Source of the DNA: Chromobotia macracanthus
Lineage: Eukaryota > Chordata > Actinopteri > Cypriniformes > Botiidae
Assembly: GCA_036877525.1 (NCBI GenBank)
Contig: JAZGTH010000013.1
Coordinates: forward strand, 9,986,001-10,050,000
DNA: 64,000 nt
Reading direction: 5' to 3'
Positions 20,216-30,010 of the stretch are shown one piece after another. Each line of letters begins with the position of its first letter. Position 1 is the first letter of the stretch. A program made the position numbers and the translations under genes. The notes under the pieces are model-generated. The model did not search any database and was not told the DNA's origin. It saw nothing but the letters and a program-made list of their open reading frames with translations.

Positions 20216-21748
20216 ATGAGTTACCTCCTTCAAATCCTGCTTGCTCTATTCATCTCTGTCATAGGTGGCCTCTATCTTCTAGGGGCTTTTCGCCGTAGAC
20301 GGGTTGGAGAACCCCCTCTAGACAAAGGCCCTTTTCCCTGGCTTGGCCATGTGCTGGAATTCAGGAAGGACACAGCAAAATTCCTGCAAAGAATGAAGGA
20401 GAAACATGGTGACATTTTTACAGTGCAGCTGGGGGGCTTTTATTTTACTTTCATTACAGATCCACTTTCTTTTGGCTCTGTGGTCAAAGAGGCAAGAACA
20501 AAGCTGGACTTTACTAAGTTTGCAGAGCAACTGGTTGCAAGAGTATTTGGCTATCATTCTATGGAAGACGAACACAAGATCCTCCAGGCATCAAGCACCA
20601 AACATTTAATGGGGGATGGTCTGGTTGTCATGACTCAGGCCATGATGAAAAATCTCCAGAATTTGATGCTCCACAGTATTGGATCTGGCGATGGCAAGGC
20701 ATGGCAAGAAACTGGACTTTTTGCTTACAGCTACAACATTGTCTTTCGTGCTGGCTACCTGGCGCTCTTTGGTAATGAGTCACCCAAAGGTACATTAACT
20801 TTAGAAAAAGCTAAACAAATTGACCGACAGCACTCAGATGAACTTTTTTGGGAGTTCAGAAAATATGACCAGCTCTTTCCCAGCCTGGCTTATGGTGTCC
20901 TGGGACCAAGCGAGAAGATGGAGGCAGAGCGTTTAAAGAGGCTCTTTTGGAACATGCTCTCTGTACAGAAGATGAGCTTCAGGGACAACATCAGTGGCTG
21001 GGTGCAGGACCAGCAGCAGGTCAGGGCCGAGCATGGAATGCAAGAGTTTATGCGAGATCGATTCATGTTTCTGCTTCTGTGGGCATCTCAGGGAAACACA
21101 GGTCCTGCAGCTTTCTGGTTGCTGTTGTATCTGATGAAGCACTCTGATGCTATGAAAGCTGTCAAGAAAGAAGTTGAAGAGGTTCTCAGAGAAACTGGGC
21201 AGGAGGTGAAGAAAGGTGGACCACTAATTGACCTGACCAGAGACATGCTCCTCAAAACTCCCATCTTAGACAGTGCAGTGGAGGAGACCCTCCGTCTAAT
21301 AGCTGCTCCTGTCCTTACAAGAGCTGTTCTTCAGGATATGACAATAAACATGGGCAATGGACAGCAATATAAAATTCGTGAGGGCGACAGAGTGGCCATA
21401 TTCCCCTACACGGCTGTTCAGGTAGACCCAGAGGTTCACCAAGATCCCCACACCTTCAAATATGACCGTTTTCTCACACCAGACGGAAGCAAAAAAAATG
21501 ATTTTTACAAGGCTGGAAAGAAACTCAAGTACTACAACATGCCCTGGGGAGCAGGAACCACCATGTGTCCTGGAAGATTTTTTGCTACCAATGAGCTCAA
21601 ACAGTTTGTCTTTCTCATGTTGACCTATTTTGACTTTGAGTTGAAAAACCCACATGAAGAGATTCCAAGTATTGACACCAGAAGATGGGGCTTTGGCTCC
21701 ATGCAACCAACTAAAGATGTTCAGTTTAGATTCAGACTTAGATTTTAA
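20216..21748 (+). CDS. cyp8b1: Cytochrome P450 8B1, sterol 12-alpha-hydroxylase
   Basis: Single-exon gene of 510 codons, complete. It encodes the endoplasmic-reticulum monooxygenase that adds the 12-alpha hydroxyl to 7-alpha-hydroxy-4-cholesten-3-one and so sets the cholic-acid branch of bile acid (or bile alcohol) synthesis. Residues 1-22 form an N-terminal membrane anchor, followed by basic RRRR and the EPPLDKGPFPWLGH proline-rich hinge. The I-helix reads WASQGNTGP (289-297), the CYP7/CYP8 variant of the usual acid-Thr motif. The ExxR is E357-R360, and the heme loop MPWGAGTTMCPGRFF has its ligand at Cys451. The C-terminus GFGSMQPTKDVQFRFRL is family-typical. Mammalian CYP8B1 is likewise intronless and about 500 residues. 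I start at the ATG in AAACATGAG; a frame extension reaches a GTG ten codons earlier, but this is unlikely in a eukaryote. Confidence 0.95.
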   Translation: MSYLLQILLALFISVIGGLYLLGAFRRRRVGEPPLDKGPFPWLGHVLEFRKDTAKFLQRMKEKHGDIFTVQLGGFYFTFITDPLSFGSVVKEARTKLDFTKFAEQLVARVFGYHSMEDEHKILQASSTKHLMGDGLVVMTQAMMKNLQNLMLHSIGSGDGKAWQETGLFAYSYNIVFRAGYLALFGNESPKGTLTLEKAKQIDRQHSDELFWEFRKYDQLFPSLAYGVLGPSEKMEAERLKRLFWNMLSVQKMSFRDNISGWVQDQQQVRAEHGMQEFMRDRFMFLLLWASQGNTGPAAFWLLLYLMKHSDAMKAVKKEVEEVLRETGQEVKKGGPLIDLTRDMLLKTPILDSAVEETLRLIAAPVLTRAVLQDMTINMGNGQQYKIREGDRVAIFPYTAVQVDPEVHQDPHTFKYDRFLTPDGSKKNDFYKAGKKLKYYNMPWGAGTTMCPGRFFATNELKQFVFLMLTYFDFELKNPHEEIPSIDTRRWGFGSMQPTKDVQFRFRLRF

Positions 21749-21753
21749 AATTC

Positions 21754-21773
21754 AATAAATCAAGCACAATAAA
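21754..21773 (+). terminator. Two polyadenylation signals of cyp8b1
   Basis: AATAAA at 21754-21759 and again at 21768-21773, only 6 and 20 bases after the stop codon, would give an unusually short 3' UTR. Later signals could extend it. Confidence 0.6.
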
Positions 21774-23120
21774 ACACAGACATCTTTATGGTAAAATAGT
21801 CTCCCACTTAAATGTATTCTATATTTACTGCTAATATAGAGGTTCTTCAAAGCTGTTTGTGCTGCAGAAATAAATATGAATTAATCATTAAAAAGAAATC
21901 TACTTTTGTCAGTGAGCAAATTAATGTTTAACATGATTAACATGATGTTTTACGGAAAGCAAAGAACAGCATGCAAATTTCAATTTTAAATGCAGCTACT
22001 GTAGTTTATAATAAACATGGTGATAATTCCTGATTTATTACTTACATGATTTACATTTTATTACCAGACAACATCTAAACAGCAATCATATTTTACTGGA
22101 CTTCGTTTATAACCAAGCTAAAAGTTTCTAGTTAAACTCTGTTTCTACTTGTAAGTGTAGCTCTGCAGACTATGCCTATTATTGTCATTTGGATAGACAC
22201 TTTTATCCAAAAACTTTTGCTAACTGAATATTTATGTGTGGGGCAGGTATAAGGAAACATGTAATGTATGATCAGTTTTTTTATTTGCTTGACCTTTGCA
22301 CTGAAAAACTGTGTAATATATTTCTAAGTAGCACAGAAATTCAGTCTGTTTGTAGGCATTGGAAATAGGGAAATGGGGTAAAGGCTTATTTTCATCATTC
22401 ATTGCTCTTTCTGTTCTCTATCTGTCACAAATGAATCAATAATGAAGTATTAATACTTTTGATACTTTTGTATACTTTTGTTTTGAAAATGATTGATCCT
22501 GGCATAAAAATATTGATACCATAATGTTTTAACTCAGTGATCTGTAGTACACATTTAAAGCTTAAAATATGTGGTAGATACTATGTTAGTGAATGATTGT
22601 GTACATATGTCTAAACATATGCAAGGACTGAAAGACAGAAGCAATCAATGACAGAGAGATCGCATAAAAATAAGCAGATTGTAGAATCCCTTGAAACCAC
22701 TGGTCTCTGCTGTCTTTCCCTCTCTGACAATATCTTTTTCTTTTCCTCACTCTCCCTTTTTTATTTTTTCTCTTTCTGGTTGTAATTATTAATACTTTTT
22801 TTTATAAATAATTAATACAGCAATTAAAATCAGTCACAGACTCAAGACACATCCTCTGAAGAATTTATTGCACATTTTTTACAAGATATAAATTTTTTTC
22901 TGAATCATTCTTCTTTTGACACTTCCTGATTATCAGTAATATATGTATTTTTTCTTTAACAAACTTAGACTTACCTGCAGAAAAGAAAATCCTGTCATGC
23001 CTGGCCCTCTGTGGAAACTTTCTCCTTTGCAAATTTACCAATCATTTAATCAGCAAATGTTATTTGTTGTTTGTAACATAAACCCCAAAATAAACATTTC
23101 CCTTTAGGACATTAGTATTT
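21774..23120. other. Non-coding 3' flank of cyp8b1
   Basis: No gene. A pyrimidine-rich tract lies at 22700-22785, and a possible L2-tail trace (ACTTTTATCCAAAAAC) near 22199. Nothing else is supported. Confidence 0.45.
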
Positions 23121-23125
23121 TAGTT

Positions 23126-23310
23126 AAAGGGATAGTTCATCATAAAATGAACATTCTGTCATTAATTACTCACCCTCATGTTGTTTCTGTTGTTACCTGT
23201 TAAACCTTCACGTATTTTTGGGAACACAAATTAAGATATTTTTTAGGAAGCCACAAGAATACATTTGTGCACAAAAAAGCTCCATTTCATTTTTTGGTGA
23301 ACTATCCCCT
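23126..23310. mobile_element. MITE with AAAGGGATAGTTCA terminal repeats
   Basis: The left end AAAGGGATAGTTCATCATAA is mirrored by the right end GGTGAACTATCCC. Between them are CTGTCATTAATTACTCACCCTCATG, GGAACACAAATTAAGATATTTT and a short spacer. This is the standard layout of a very common non-autonomous element in otophysan fish. Confidence 0.85.
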
Positions 23311-23639
23311 ATCTATTTTTCTGAATTGCTAAACAATCTTTAATTAATAATAAATCAGTTTTTTATTGCAAGGTTTGTTTTTAAACACAAAATATCATCA
23401 CTGCCAGTATATTTTCTGTTTTTCAGGTTTATTATTTTAATATTTGCAGTTTTAATATTGTTAATATACCATTACATAGCAGAAAATGGCCTGGTTTTCT
23501 GCCTATTGTTGGTGACATAATCATCATGAAGTGGTCTGACTCACTGATTATTAGTGCATTTCATTGGTTTTACATTTGATTTCATACTACATTTCGTCCT
23601 TCATCAATATACAAGTGTTCATCTTTTACTTTTCAACAA

Positions 23640-23910
23640 ATGTCAACATTGTTGAGACACACTTTAATGTCTGGGTTGGCAACAGACAATTTATAAAATA
23701 AATTTTTATTGCACCATCAAAAACATGCCTAAATACTGCAATGAGACCTAAACAGGAGTAGCCTCCATTACCTAATAAATTATAACTCTGCAGTCACAAA
23801 ACAACATTGTAAAATTAGACCACAGAATAGACCAAAAAAATTATATATTTCTACAAGGCTGGAAAGAAACTCATGCTCTATAACATTGCCCTGGGCAGCA
23901 GGGCAGAGCA
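23640..23910 (+). pseudogene. Relic of a tandem cyp8b1 duplicate
   Basis: Two separate stretches match the cyp8b1 locus in the same order and orientation. 23675-23750 matches the gene's upstream flank at 19638-19712. 23850-23900 (CTACAAGGCTGGAAAGAAACTCATG ... ACATTGCCCTGGGCAGCAGG) matches the heme-loop coding region at 21507-21557, with one inserted base that shifts the frame just before the heme Cys. About 100 bases now separate the two, against about 1.8 kb in the functional copy, so the middle has been deleted. The match ends in a GCAGAGCAGAGC run that joins the DIRS gag relic. I know of teleosts with several cyp8b1 copies, so an ancestral tandem pair is plausible. Confidence 0.72.
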
Positions 23911-23939
23911 GAGCAGAGGCAGAGCAAGAGGCTGCACTG

Positions 23940-24960
23940 CACTGGAGCTTCACAGCTTGATTTGGTAGAGGAGCAGTGGGAGACCGGCTCTGCCTTTCTC
24001 TCATGCTCTCCAGCAGATGAGCACACACTGCCTTCATTCGACACTTCAGCTTATGCTATCAGTGTCGGATGACAATCTGACAACTGTCAGCCAGATGGGT
24101 GCTGAGGAAGACCAGCCTCCTCTTTCAGCTACATTTGAGGAGCTGGTTGAGGTATTTTCTCATGATGTTGAGAAACTGAGCCTCGAGCTGCCAGATGAAT
24201 GGCAGCACATTAAACAAACGAAGTCTGAGGATAGATTTTTATTGTCCAAAAGGGAACAGCCTTCCCGCCATAATCTCCCATTCTTCCCTGATCTTCACTC
24301 TGTGGTATCGAATTCATGGAAAACTGTTTTTACCCCCGTTATAAACCCCCCCACTTGTACTTTCATCTCTGGTTCACTCCTCATCAGTGATGGGTTGGAT
24401 GCAGAAGTCACAATTCAGGTATCAGTTACCATATCTGACAAATGTCACTTTCACAAATAATTATTCCTCCATGAGCATGGAAATGGCGGCATCATCATGG
24501 AGGAAACCTGCCTTGCCCCCCAAGTCATGTAGGGTGACATTTGGTGGCAAAACATATGTAGCAGCAGGTCAGGCTGGTGCATCCCTACACACTATGACAG
24601 TTTTACAGGCATGCTAAACTGACATGCTTAAAGACCTACACCAAGGTGGAGGATTATTATTGGATGTGGTTCAGCAGCTCAACATTTTAGGCATTTAGTA
24701 AAGGGATAAGGCCTTCCTGTTGGACGCTCAGATTACTCCTCAGGGTCTGTTCGGTGATGGTGTTAGTTCCATTGAGATTAAGAAGCAATCTGAGGTGTTC
24801 AAGGAGCCCCTCCACCACTGAGCTGCGGCTTCAGGTGGTCCATCCACCTCTTCTTCTAAATCTTCTTCTGCCTACAGACAGCAGCAGAAGGCCATCATAA
24901 AAGCTGTAGGTAAGAAATTACCTACAATTATGGAAACTCAGGTTGGCCATGGCAAACCAA
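23940..24960 (+). pseudogene. DIRS-type gag-like ORF relic
   Basis: A frame at 24017-24460 contains LPFFPDLHSVVSNSWKTVFT, and a second (24387-24617) contains KPALPPKSCRVTFGG and AAGQAGASLHTMTVLQAC. These blocks are typical of the gag-like ORF1 of fish DIRS elements. Coding then continues in broken form (GLFGDGVSSIEIKKQSEVFK ... YRQQQKAIIKA) to about 24960. No RT follows, so this is an isolated ORF1 fragment inserted beside the cyp8b1 relic. Confidence 0.7.
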
Positions 24961-25415
24961 GGTAGTATTAAAAAAATGTCTGTGAATCAGGCATAAACAG
25001 AATACAGCAATAGAAAGCCAGGCAGCAGTTTTAGCAGCAAAAATATGTTTTAATCCACTTAAAACAAACAAGAAAGGAGGTCCACTTTGAGAAAGTCTAT
25101 TCTATACATTTCTCATTTTTGCAGTTTTTTTAACATATTTGTACAAGCAAACTTTGCAAAATATCTATGAATAACTATTTGTAATGGGGTGTACTTATTT
25201 TTTCACATGACCAATCTTTATTCTTTGAACTAACACTGTAAGTTGTACTGACATTGTAAGTAGTATGTCTAAGGTGTCGTCAAGCAAAAAGGAGTGTGAT
25301 GAAATTACTGTAGGACAGCTATAGACAATTGAACATGTACATTATTTTCTGTCCAGGACAGTGCAAGAATGCTTAGAAAAAAGCACAAAAATGACTTTTC
25401 ACTTCTTTTTACATA
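24961..25415. other. Non-coding stretch
   Basis: AT-rich. GGGGTGTACTTATTTTTTCAC at 25187-25207 resembles an end of a Tc1-type element, but no partner was found. Confidence 0.35.
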
Positions 25416-25418
25416 CAG

Positions 25419-25487
25419 TCCGATCAGGCTGCTTCTGTTTCCTCATCTGACTTGGATAAGGTGTGCAGCAGTGGCCAACATGAATAA
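25419..25487 (+). other. Splice-bounded short segment, possible exon of the 26.8-kb relic
   Basis: The acceptor TTCTTTTTACATACAG is followed by 22 codons, SDQAASVSSSDLDKVCSSGQ and then HE, ending in TAA. A donor-like AAG|GTGTGC lies inside. The acidic, serine-rich peptide could be an exon of the multi-exon transposon-like gene decaying at 26780-28105, or chance. Confidence 0.25.
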
Positions 25488-25849
25488 ATTAAGCCACAAC
25501 AGTCAGGCAAAGCAAGACCATCAGGGAATAAAATAGTAACCAATTTAAACATGGAGCTACTATCAATTGATGTGTACTTATAACTAGTAAGGTGGGATTT
25601 ACAAAATCAACATACCAAAAGTTTCTTAAATTAAACTTTTTTGAGACTAAAATTTCTGTATCAAACTTGTCCTATCACCAAACTTGGCACAGCCGCTTAG
25701 GGTGTTCTGACTTAATGTGCTATATCTTTTCTACCAGATTTATTATGTTGGCTTGACAAAGAGAAGTTGGCTCTTTGGACAAGTTGGCTCTGAATTCAGA
25801 CACACCCCTCTATTAGTTTTACCCTGTTTACTGTCTAGCTACCACCCTA

Positions 25850-26215
25850 GTAACTTTATATCATAACTAATAAGCCATATTAGTATAAGGCTTAATCATG
25901 CTAGCATCATGCTAAATCATGTTAGCATCATGTTTAGTCATGCTACATAATGCTAAGTCTAGTTATTATTATTATTCCATCCTAAAACTGACCACACACC
26001 ACACCACACTGACACACTCGTTCAGACCACAAACCGTAATGCCCAGAGACTTGAAACTTGGTCAGATGGTAGTACTCCAAGAGGCTACTCAGACAAAAGG
26101 ACCTAGCCAAATTGGTCAGTTGAGGGCATTACAGCGATCAAAACTGCAAGTGAGTTATATCATCACATTTGTGTTTAAGGTCACAGTAAATGTCACTGTA
26201 AAACATATCTACTTT
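25850..26215. repeat. Dispersed repeat with CATGCTAGCATCATG motif
   Basis: Repeated ATCATGCTAGCATCATGCTA / ATCATGTTAGCATCATGTTT units are followed by a long tail containing CCGTAATGCCCAGAGACTTG and AAACTTGGTCAGATGGTAGT. The tail is familiar from otophysan genomes. A short related piece is at 10195-10260. Confidence 0.55.
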
Positions 26216-26547
26216 ATCATATAAGCTCAGCAGCCTAACTCACTCTTGACTGTCTTGACTGTACATTCCTGTATTACAATTTAGAGCAGTAAAAAATGCA
26301 GGATGTCACAGTTTACTGTCAAGGTGTTGGCCATGTTTACGATGTGACTTGCTGGTTCAGGTCAAGTACGGCAAACAACAGAAGTAATTTGAAAGTAGGC
26401 AAGTATTATAAAGCAGATTAAATATATGATAAATTAGCAATTTCATGTTTCTGACCCTTGTACCTGTCAACAAAATATATATGCAGCTCAAATGCATCAG
26501 CTGTAGATGAGATCTGCTAAACAGGACAGAACAAAGCCTGAGTCTCT

Positions 26548-26720
26548 TAAAGAGGAGAGTTCACCCATAATGAAAATTCAGTAATTTCTCACCCTTGTGT
26601 TATTCCAAATCCAGAAGTTTTTATTTATTTAAAATTTTAAAAAGTTTTATTTTAAGAACACAAATTAAGATATTTGTAATGACAGCTGGGAGCTTTCTGT
26701 ACCTCAGCTGACAATTGAAA
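26548..26720 (+). mobile_element. Decayed GGGATAGTTCACC-type MITE
   Basis: TAAAGAGGAGAGTTCACCCATAATG, then AAAATTCAGTAATTTCTCACCCTTGTG, then GAACACAAATTAAGATATTTGTAATG matches the family layout at 23126-23310. The right terminal repeat is not recognisable. Confidence 0.7.
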
Positions 26721-26779
26721 GTCAGCTAATGCACAGAAAGAGGTGTTAGAGGTGAAAGATTTGTTCTTAACAAGGTTGT

Positions 26780-28105
26780 AGGCATCAGTTCCAAACATAT
26801 GCAGGTTTTCATAAACACCTTAATAAATGTTCATAGCAATGTTCAGCAGATTGCTCTAACTTTAACCATTGCATGTCCCCAAGTGAGCCAGTTGCAAGTT
26901 CACCAAGTAGTTTCTTTGGAGGACCAACTGAATCCCCAGCATCAATCTCCTTGTTCCAGTGTTTCATCTGAGAACAATGATTTAGGGCTTGCTAAAGATT
27001 CAACTAAAGAATTGTGTGAATCCATTGTGGCAAAATTACAAGCAAGTAGGATTCCAAACAGTTTAGCGTTCTCAATTGTAGTAAATCTAGAGGAACTAAC
27101 AGATGAACTTCACTCACAAGCAAAGCATAACATTCTTTAAGCTTTACCCACAAGTGACCCCTACAAATCTGTGATAAATAAAACCCATTCACAAATCTGA
27201 ATACTGAATGGAAACAAAATAAGTACTCATTTAAAAATGGGGTGTTGTTGAGCCAGTTGAGATAAAACTCAGAGTAGTGAGACATGACAACCAGACTAAA
27301 TCAGAAATCTGGTACTTATGATACTTATGAGGTACTTGCATTTGTGATCTCCTAAGTAAAGACTTTAAATCAGAGCCTGACACTTTTAAAGATTTTGGTG
27401 ATGGAAGTTATTTTAACACCCACCCTTTGTTTCCAACAAAGAAGCATGCATTACAAAACCAATGCACCAACCAATGCACCAACTATGATGACTTTAAAAC
27501 TGCCAACCCCCTTGGCTCCAAACGTGGAATTCCCAAATTTTTTTGAATTGCCCCCAAAATTTAAATTCCATTCTGATGAACATTATTTGTTATCACCTTT
27601 TCACACACAAGATAAGGTTTTGATGTTATACTGGAACCATATACTGGTTTTAATGAGCAATTTAGTAGCCATCATTTGTGTTGCCTTTGTTTAATTGAAA
27701 AAAGATTTTCAAACAATATACAGTGAGAACAATCCTAAGGTGATTCTTTGTGGAAATCTATGAAATGCATTGCCAGTCTCTCCAGGAAAGACCACAATAG
27801 AGGTCAATGTATGGTTTGAAAAAATCTACACTTAAATACATTGAAGTATTTTCATGTTTGTCATAAGTACTCATTAGATATAATGCACAATCTTCTGGTG
27901 AGTGTGGCTCAATATGAAATAAAATTGCCTTTCTCACACAAAACTTCATATGTGAAAAGGATTTACTTTCAAGGATTTAGTCTTTTGATTATGGATTTTT
28001 AGAGAGTAAAAAAATGCCCCACAAAGGTTCTTTTGGAGAGTGCTGGAAATGGGATTGGTTTAAATTCTACTCAGATGTTATGTCTTGTGAAAAACCTCCC
28101 ACTTT
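26780..28105 (+). pseudogene. Relic of an uncharacterised multicopy teleost protein gene
   Basis: Conserved-looking blocks appear in order through several frames: KDSTKELCESIVAKLQASRI (26980-27060), FGDGSYFNTHPLF, YDDFKTANPLGSKRGIPKFF (27480-27540), LPPKFKFHSDEHYLL with FHTQDK (27548-27615), a SSHHLCCLCLIEKRF block (27665-27710), MHCQSLQERP, LKYIEVFSCLS and IMHNLL-like pieces (27765-27900), and KDLLSRI through LLESAGNGIGLNSTQMLCLV (27955-28090). I recall a repeated teleost protein family of unknown function with this block order, normally several hundred residues. Frameshifts and stops make this copy dead. The superfamily is unclear to me. An AT-rich leader and a possible extra exon lie upstream. 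Confidence 0.62.
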
Positions 28106-28109
28106 TGAC

Positions 28110-28144
28110 ATCATAAAATGATGTCATAAACATCATTTTATGAT
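28110..28144. repeat. Perfect 15-base hairpin
   Basis: ATCATAAAATGATGT and ACATCATTTTATGAT are exact inverted copies separated by CATAA. The hairpin lies directly between the protein relic and the composite repeat that follows. No coding role. Confidence 0.85.
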
Positions 28145-28544
28145 CCATTACCCCTCTACTATAAAGGAAAATAGGCCCCATATTATATATATGGTCTGTG
28201 AGATTTTTTTTAAACTTTGTAGTGTCTGGCATGGACTAATATTTGGATCATGTATAGATCATAAAATATCTAATTTTACTTAAGAAATACAAACCTAGTG
28301 TGCGGGGTGAAAGACCCTAGGCTCTAGAGAGTCTGGAGGCAAAGGGGTGATGGGTCCAGCCTCTGGCTCAGTCCATCTGAGACAGACTCTGGACATCACT
28401 TCAGCTAACTTTGTCAATCTCCGGAACTTGACGAACTCCATCACTTCTGAACCACTCAGGACTCTTTCTCTCTCCATGTGCATTTGGATTCACGCTCTGC
28501 ACTAGAGCTCAATGCAAGTATCCATATTCTATACACAGAATAGC

Positions 28545-28585
28545 TGTATAAACAGTTTAGTGCTGTTTATACAGCACTAAACTGT
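28545..28585. repeat. Two overlapping, mutually exclusive perfect hairpins
   Basis: TGTATAAACAG (28545-28555) pairs with CTGTTTATACA (28563-28573). The overlapping ACAGTTTAGTGCTG (28552-28565) pairs with CAGCACTAAACTGT (28572-28585). Both stems are perfect, and only one can form at a time. The block is absent from the other two copies of the composite repeat. Confidence 0.85.
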
Positions 28586-28682
28586 GCACTAAGCTACATT
28601 AAGTTGTGCCCCTTTATTAAGGTGATTCTACTGGTGGTTCATTCAGAATGCTTAGCTGATCTGACTTGCACAGGCTTAACAT

Positions 28683-28709
28683 CCTCTCTCTCTCTCTCTC
28701 TCTCTCTCC
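28683..28709. repeat. (CT)n microsatellite inside composite repeat A
   Basis: A CT run of about 13 units occupies the same position as the longer run in copy B (59817-59858) and the GAGATA/GAGA tract in reverse copy C (about 55480-55502). It therefore belongs to the element. Confidence 0.9.
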
Positions 28710-28837
28710 TTGCTCTCCTTACTTTTGGTTGTGTTTAATGTGTGTAGGTTTATGTCTAGTTATATGTTACATGTTTCCCCTGTAGTGTAGTTTAATAAAC
28801 ACCCATGTGTATTCACCCTTGATTGTTGTTGCGTTTA

Positions 28838-29190
28838 ATGCTCACAAATAAGGTCACTGATCTTTCAACGTGCTCTAAAGTCCTGTTAGAGCAGAGAAGC
28901 GTTGTTTTCAAGGCCAGACAAATAATGTTTCTTAGATTCAATAAGACTGCGTATGCACTCACTGGACGAATGCAAAAGCTGATTATTGGAATCATCCCAG
29001 CTGATCAGGTACTACAAAATATGTATATTTAATGACGATTAATTATATGTATTTTCCTTTGAGTTTCGTTCCATGAATGAAATGGTGTTTTAAACAACGC
29101 AGTTTCATTGATTTGACATTTGTTTCCCTTACACAGGCAATGGTGGAGAATATATTAACATTAATTTTGAGTGAACTTGTTCATATATGA
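28838..29190 (+). other. Putative two-exon small reading frame in repeat copy A (74 codons)
   Basis: An ATG at 28838 opens 57 codons ending ...RMQKLIIGIIPADQ at a donor CAG|GTACTA (29008/29009). A TTTGTTTCCCTTACACAG acceptor (AG at 29135-29136) then continues in phase for 17 codons, AMVENILTLILSELVHI, to a TGA at 29188-29190. In copy B the same exon is open over most of its length with five base changes (three altering amino acids), and the second exon is also in phase, but the region after the ATG carries a stop. Copy C is frameshifted. I do not recognise the peptide. It could be a captured host exon pair or a chance frame kept because copies A and B are young. Confidence 0.35.
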
Positions 29191-29247
29191 CATAACTATC
29201 ATTGAACAAGCCTCAGTATTAATTTGCATTAAACACATTTTCGCTAC

Positions 29248-29880
29248 AACTTCAAAAACATAAAATCATTTGCTAAAAAGCATCAGATAGCCATTGTGTA
29301 TCATTGGTAAACTTTTACCCTCAAACATGAGTTCGGGACAATTAAATATTTTTTTCTTACAGAAGAAACCTGTAATGAGGAGTGAGGCGTACAGGGATCC
29401 AATTGCATGAATTCCTTTAAATGACCTTGTCAAAATATGTTTTTCCAACCAGCTAGGTTAAAGTTGATGGTGTAAAATATAGAGCTGGACTTATATGCAG
29501 TGCAATGAAAAATGAAAAGCCAGTCTTTTGTCAAATAAGTAACATACTTTTGGTTGGCAAACCAAAGCTATTTACAGAGAATTTTGATGATGATCTTCAT
29601 GCATTCAGGGTACTAAAAAGTGAGGAAAGGTGTATTATAAAAATGTTAGTATCTGATAGTAGTATCTGATATTTAAAGTTCATACGGTGTTGCAGATGAA
29701 AGTTTGCATGTAATACCTTCTTTTGTAATGTTTTAATTGCACAATCAAAAATAAGTTGATGGTAATTATTTTGTGTACTTGAGTTCATGTAACTACGTTT
29801 TCAGTTCATTTAACAGTATTTTGTAGATATTTTGAGACTGTACAGAGTGAAAGTAACTCTACTCACCTAAAAACGTTTAA
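29248..29880. other. Non-coding stretch
   Basis: No gene recognised. A short duplication, AGTATCTGATA, occurs near 29648-29668. Confidence 0.4.
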
Positions 29881-29927
29881 CTCTGAACAGTGTTTTTTAG
29901 TGTTATTTTAACCCTGAAAAATGTTTA

Positions 29928-29970
29928 TTTAACTCATAGCATTTTACATAGCTAAATGCTATGAGTTAAA
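29928..29970. repeat. Perfect 17-base hairpin
   Basis: TTTAACTCATAGCATTT and AAATGCTATGAGTTAAA are exact inverted copies with a 9-base loop, within a TAACTCTGAACAG/TTTTAACCCTG-rich stretch (29870-30010) that is probably a fold-back MITE of the CTCTGAACAGTGT type. Confidence 0.8.
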
Positions 29971-30010
29971 TTAAATGCATCGCATTTTTTCAGAAGCATT
30001 TTTTCACATT

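Larger units (their letters stand above)
28211..29247 (+). repeat. Composite repeat R3, copy A
   Basis: Homologous to 59111-60711 (same strand) and to 55018-55850 (opposite strand). Shared order: TTTGTAGTGTCTGGCATGG; CCTAGGCTC-AGAGNGTCTGGAGGC; GACAGACTCTGGACA with CTTCAGCTAACTT; GAGCTCAATGCAAGTATCC; a CT microsatellite; AGTTTAATAAACACCCATGTG; an exon-like block; and a TGAGTGAACTTGTTCATATA block ending TTTTCGCTAC. Copy A lacks an internal stretch of about 230 bases found in copy B near 59250-59500, and carries its own hairpin insertion near 28545. AATAAA before the exon-like block resembles a transcript end or LTR R/U5 junction. Class unknown. Confidence 0.75.

Noticed and set aside
20005..20298. 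97-codon frame overlapping the start of cyp8b1 in another phase
   Set aside because: It covers the cyp8b1 leader and the first codons out of frame. It contains no domain and is best read as a shadow, although its ATG could act as an upstream start.
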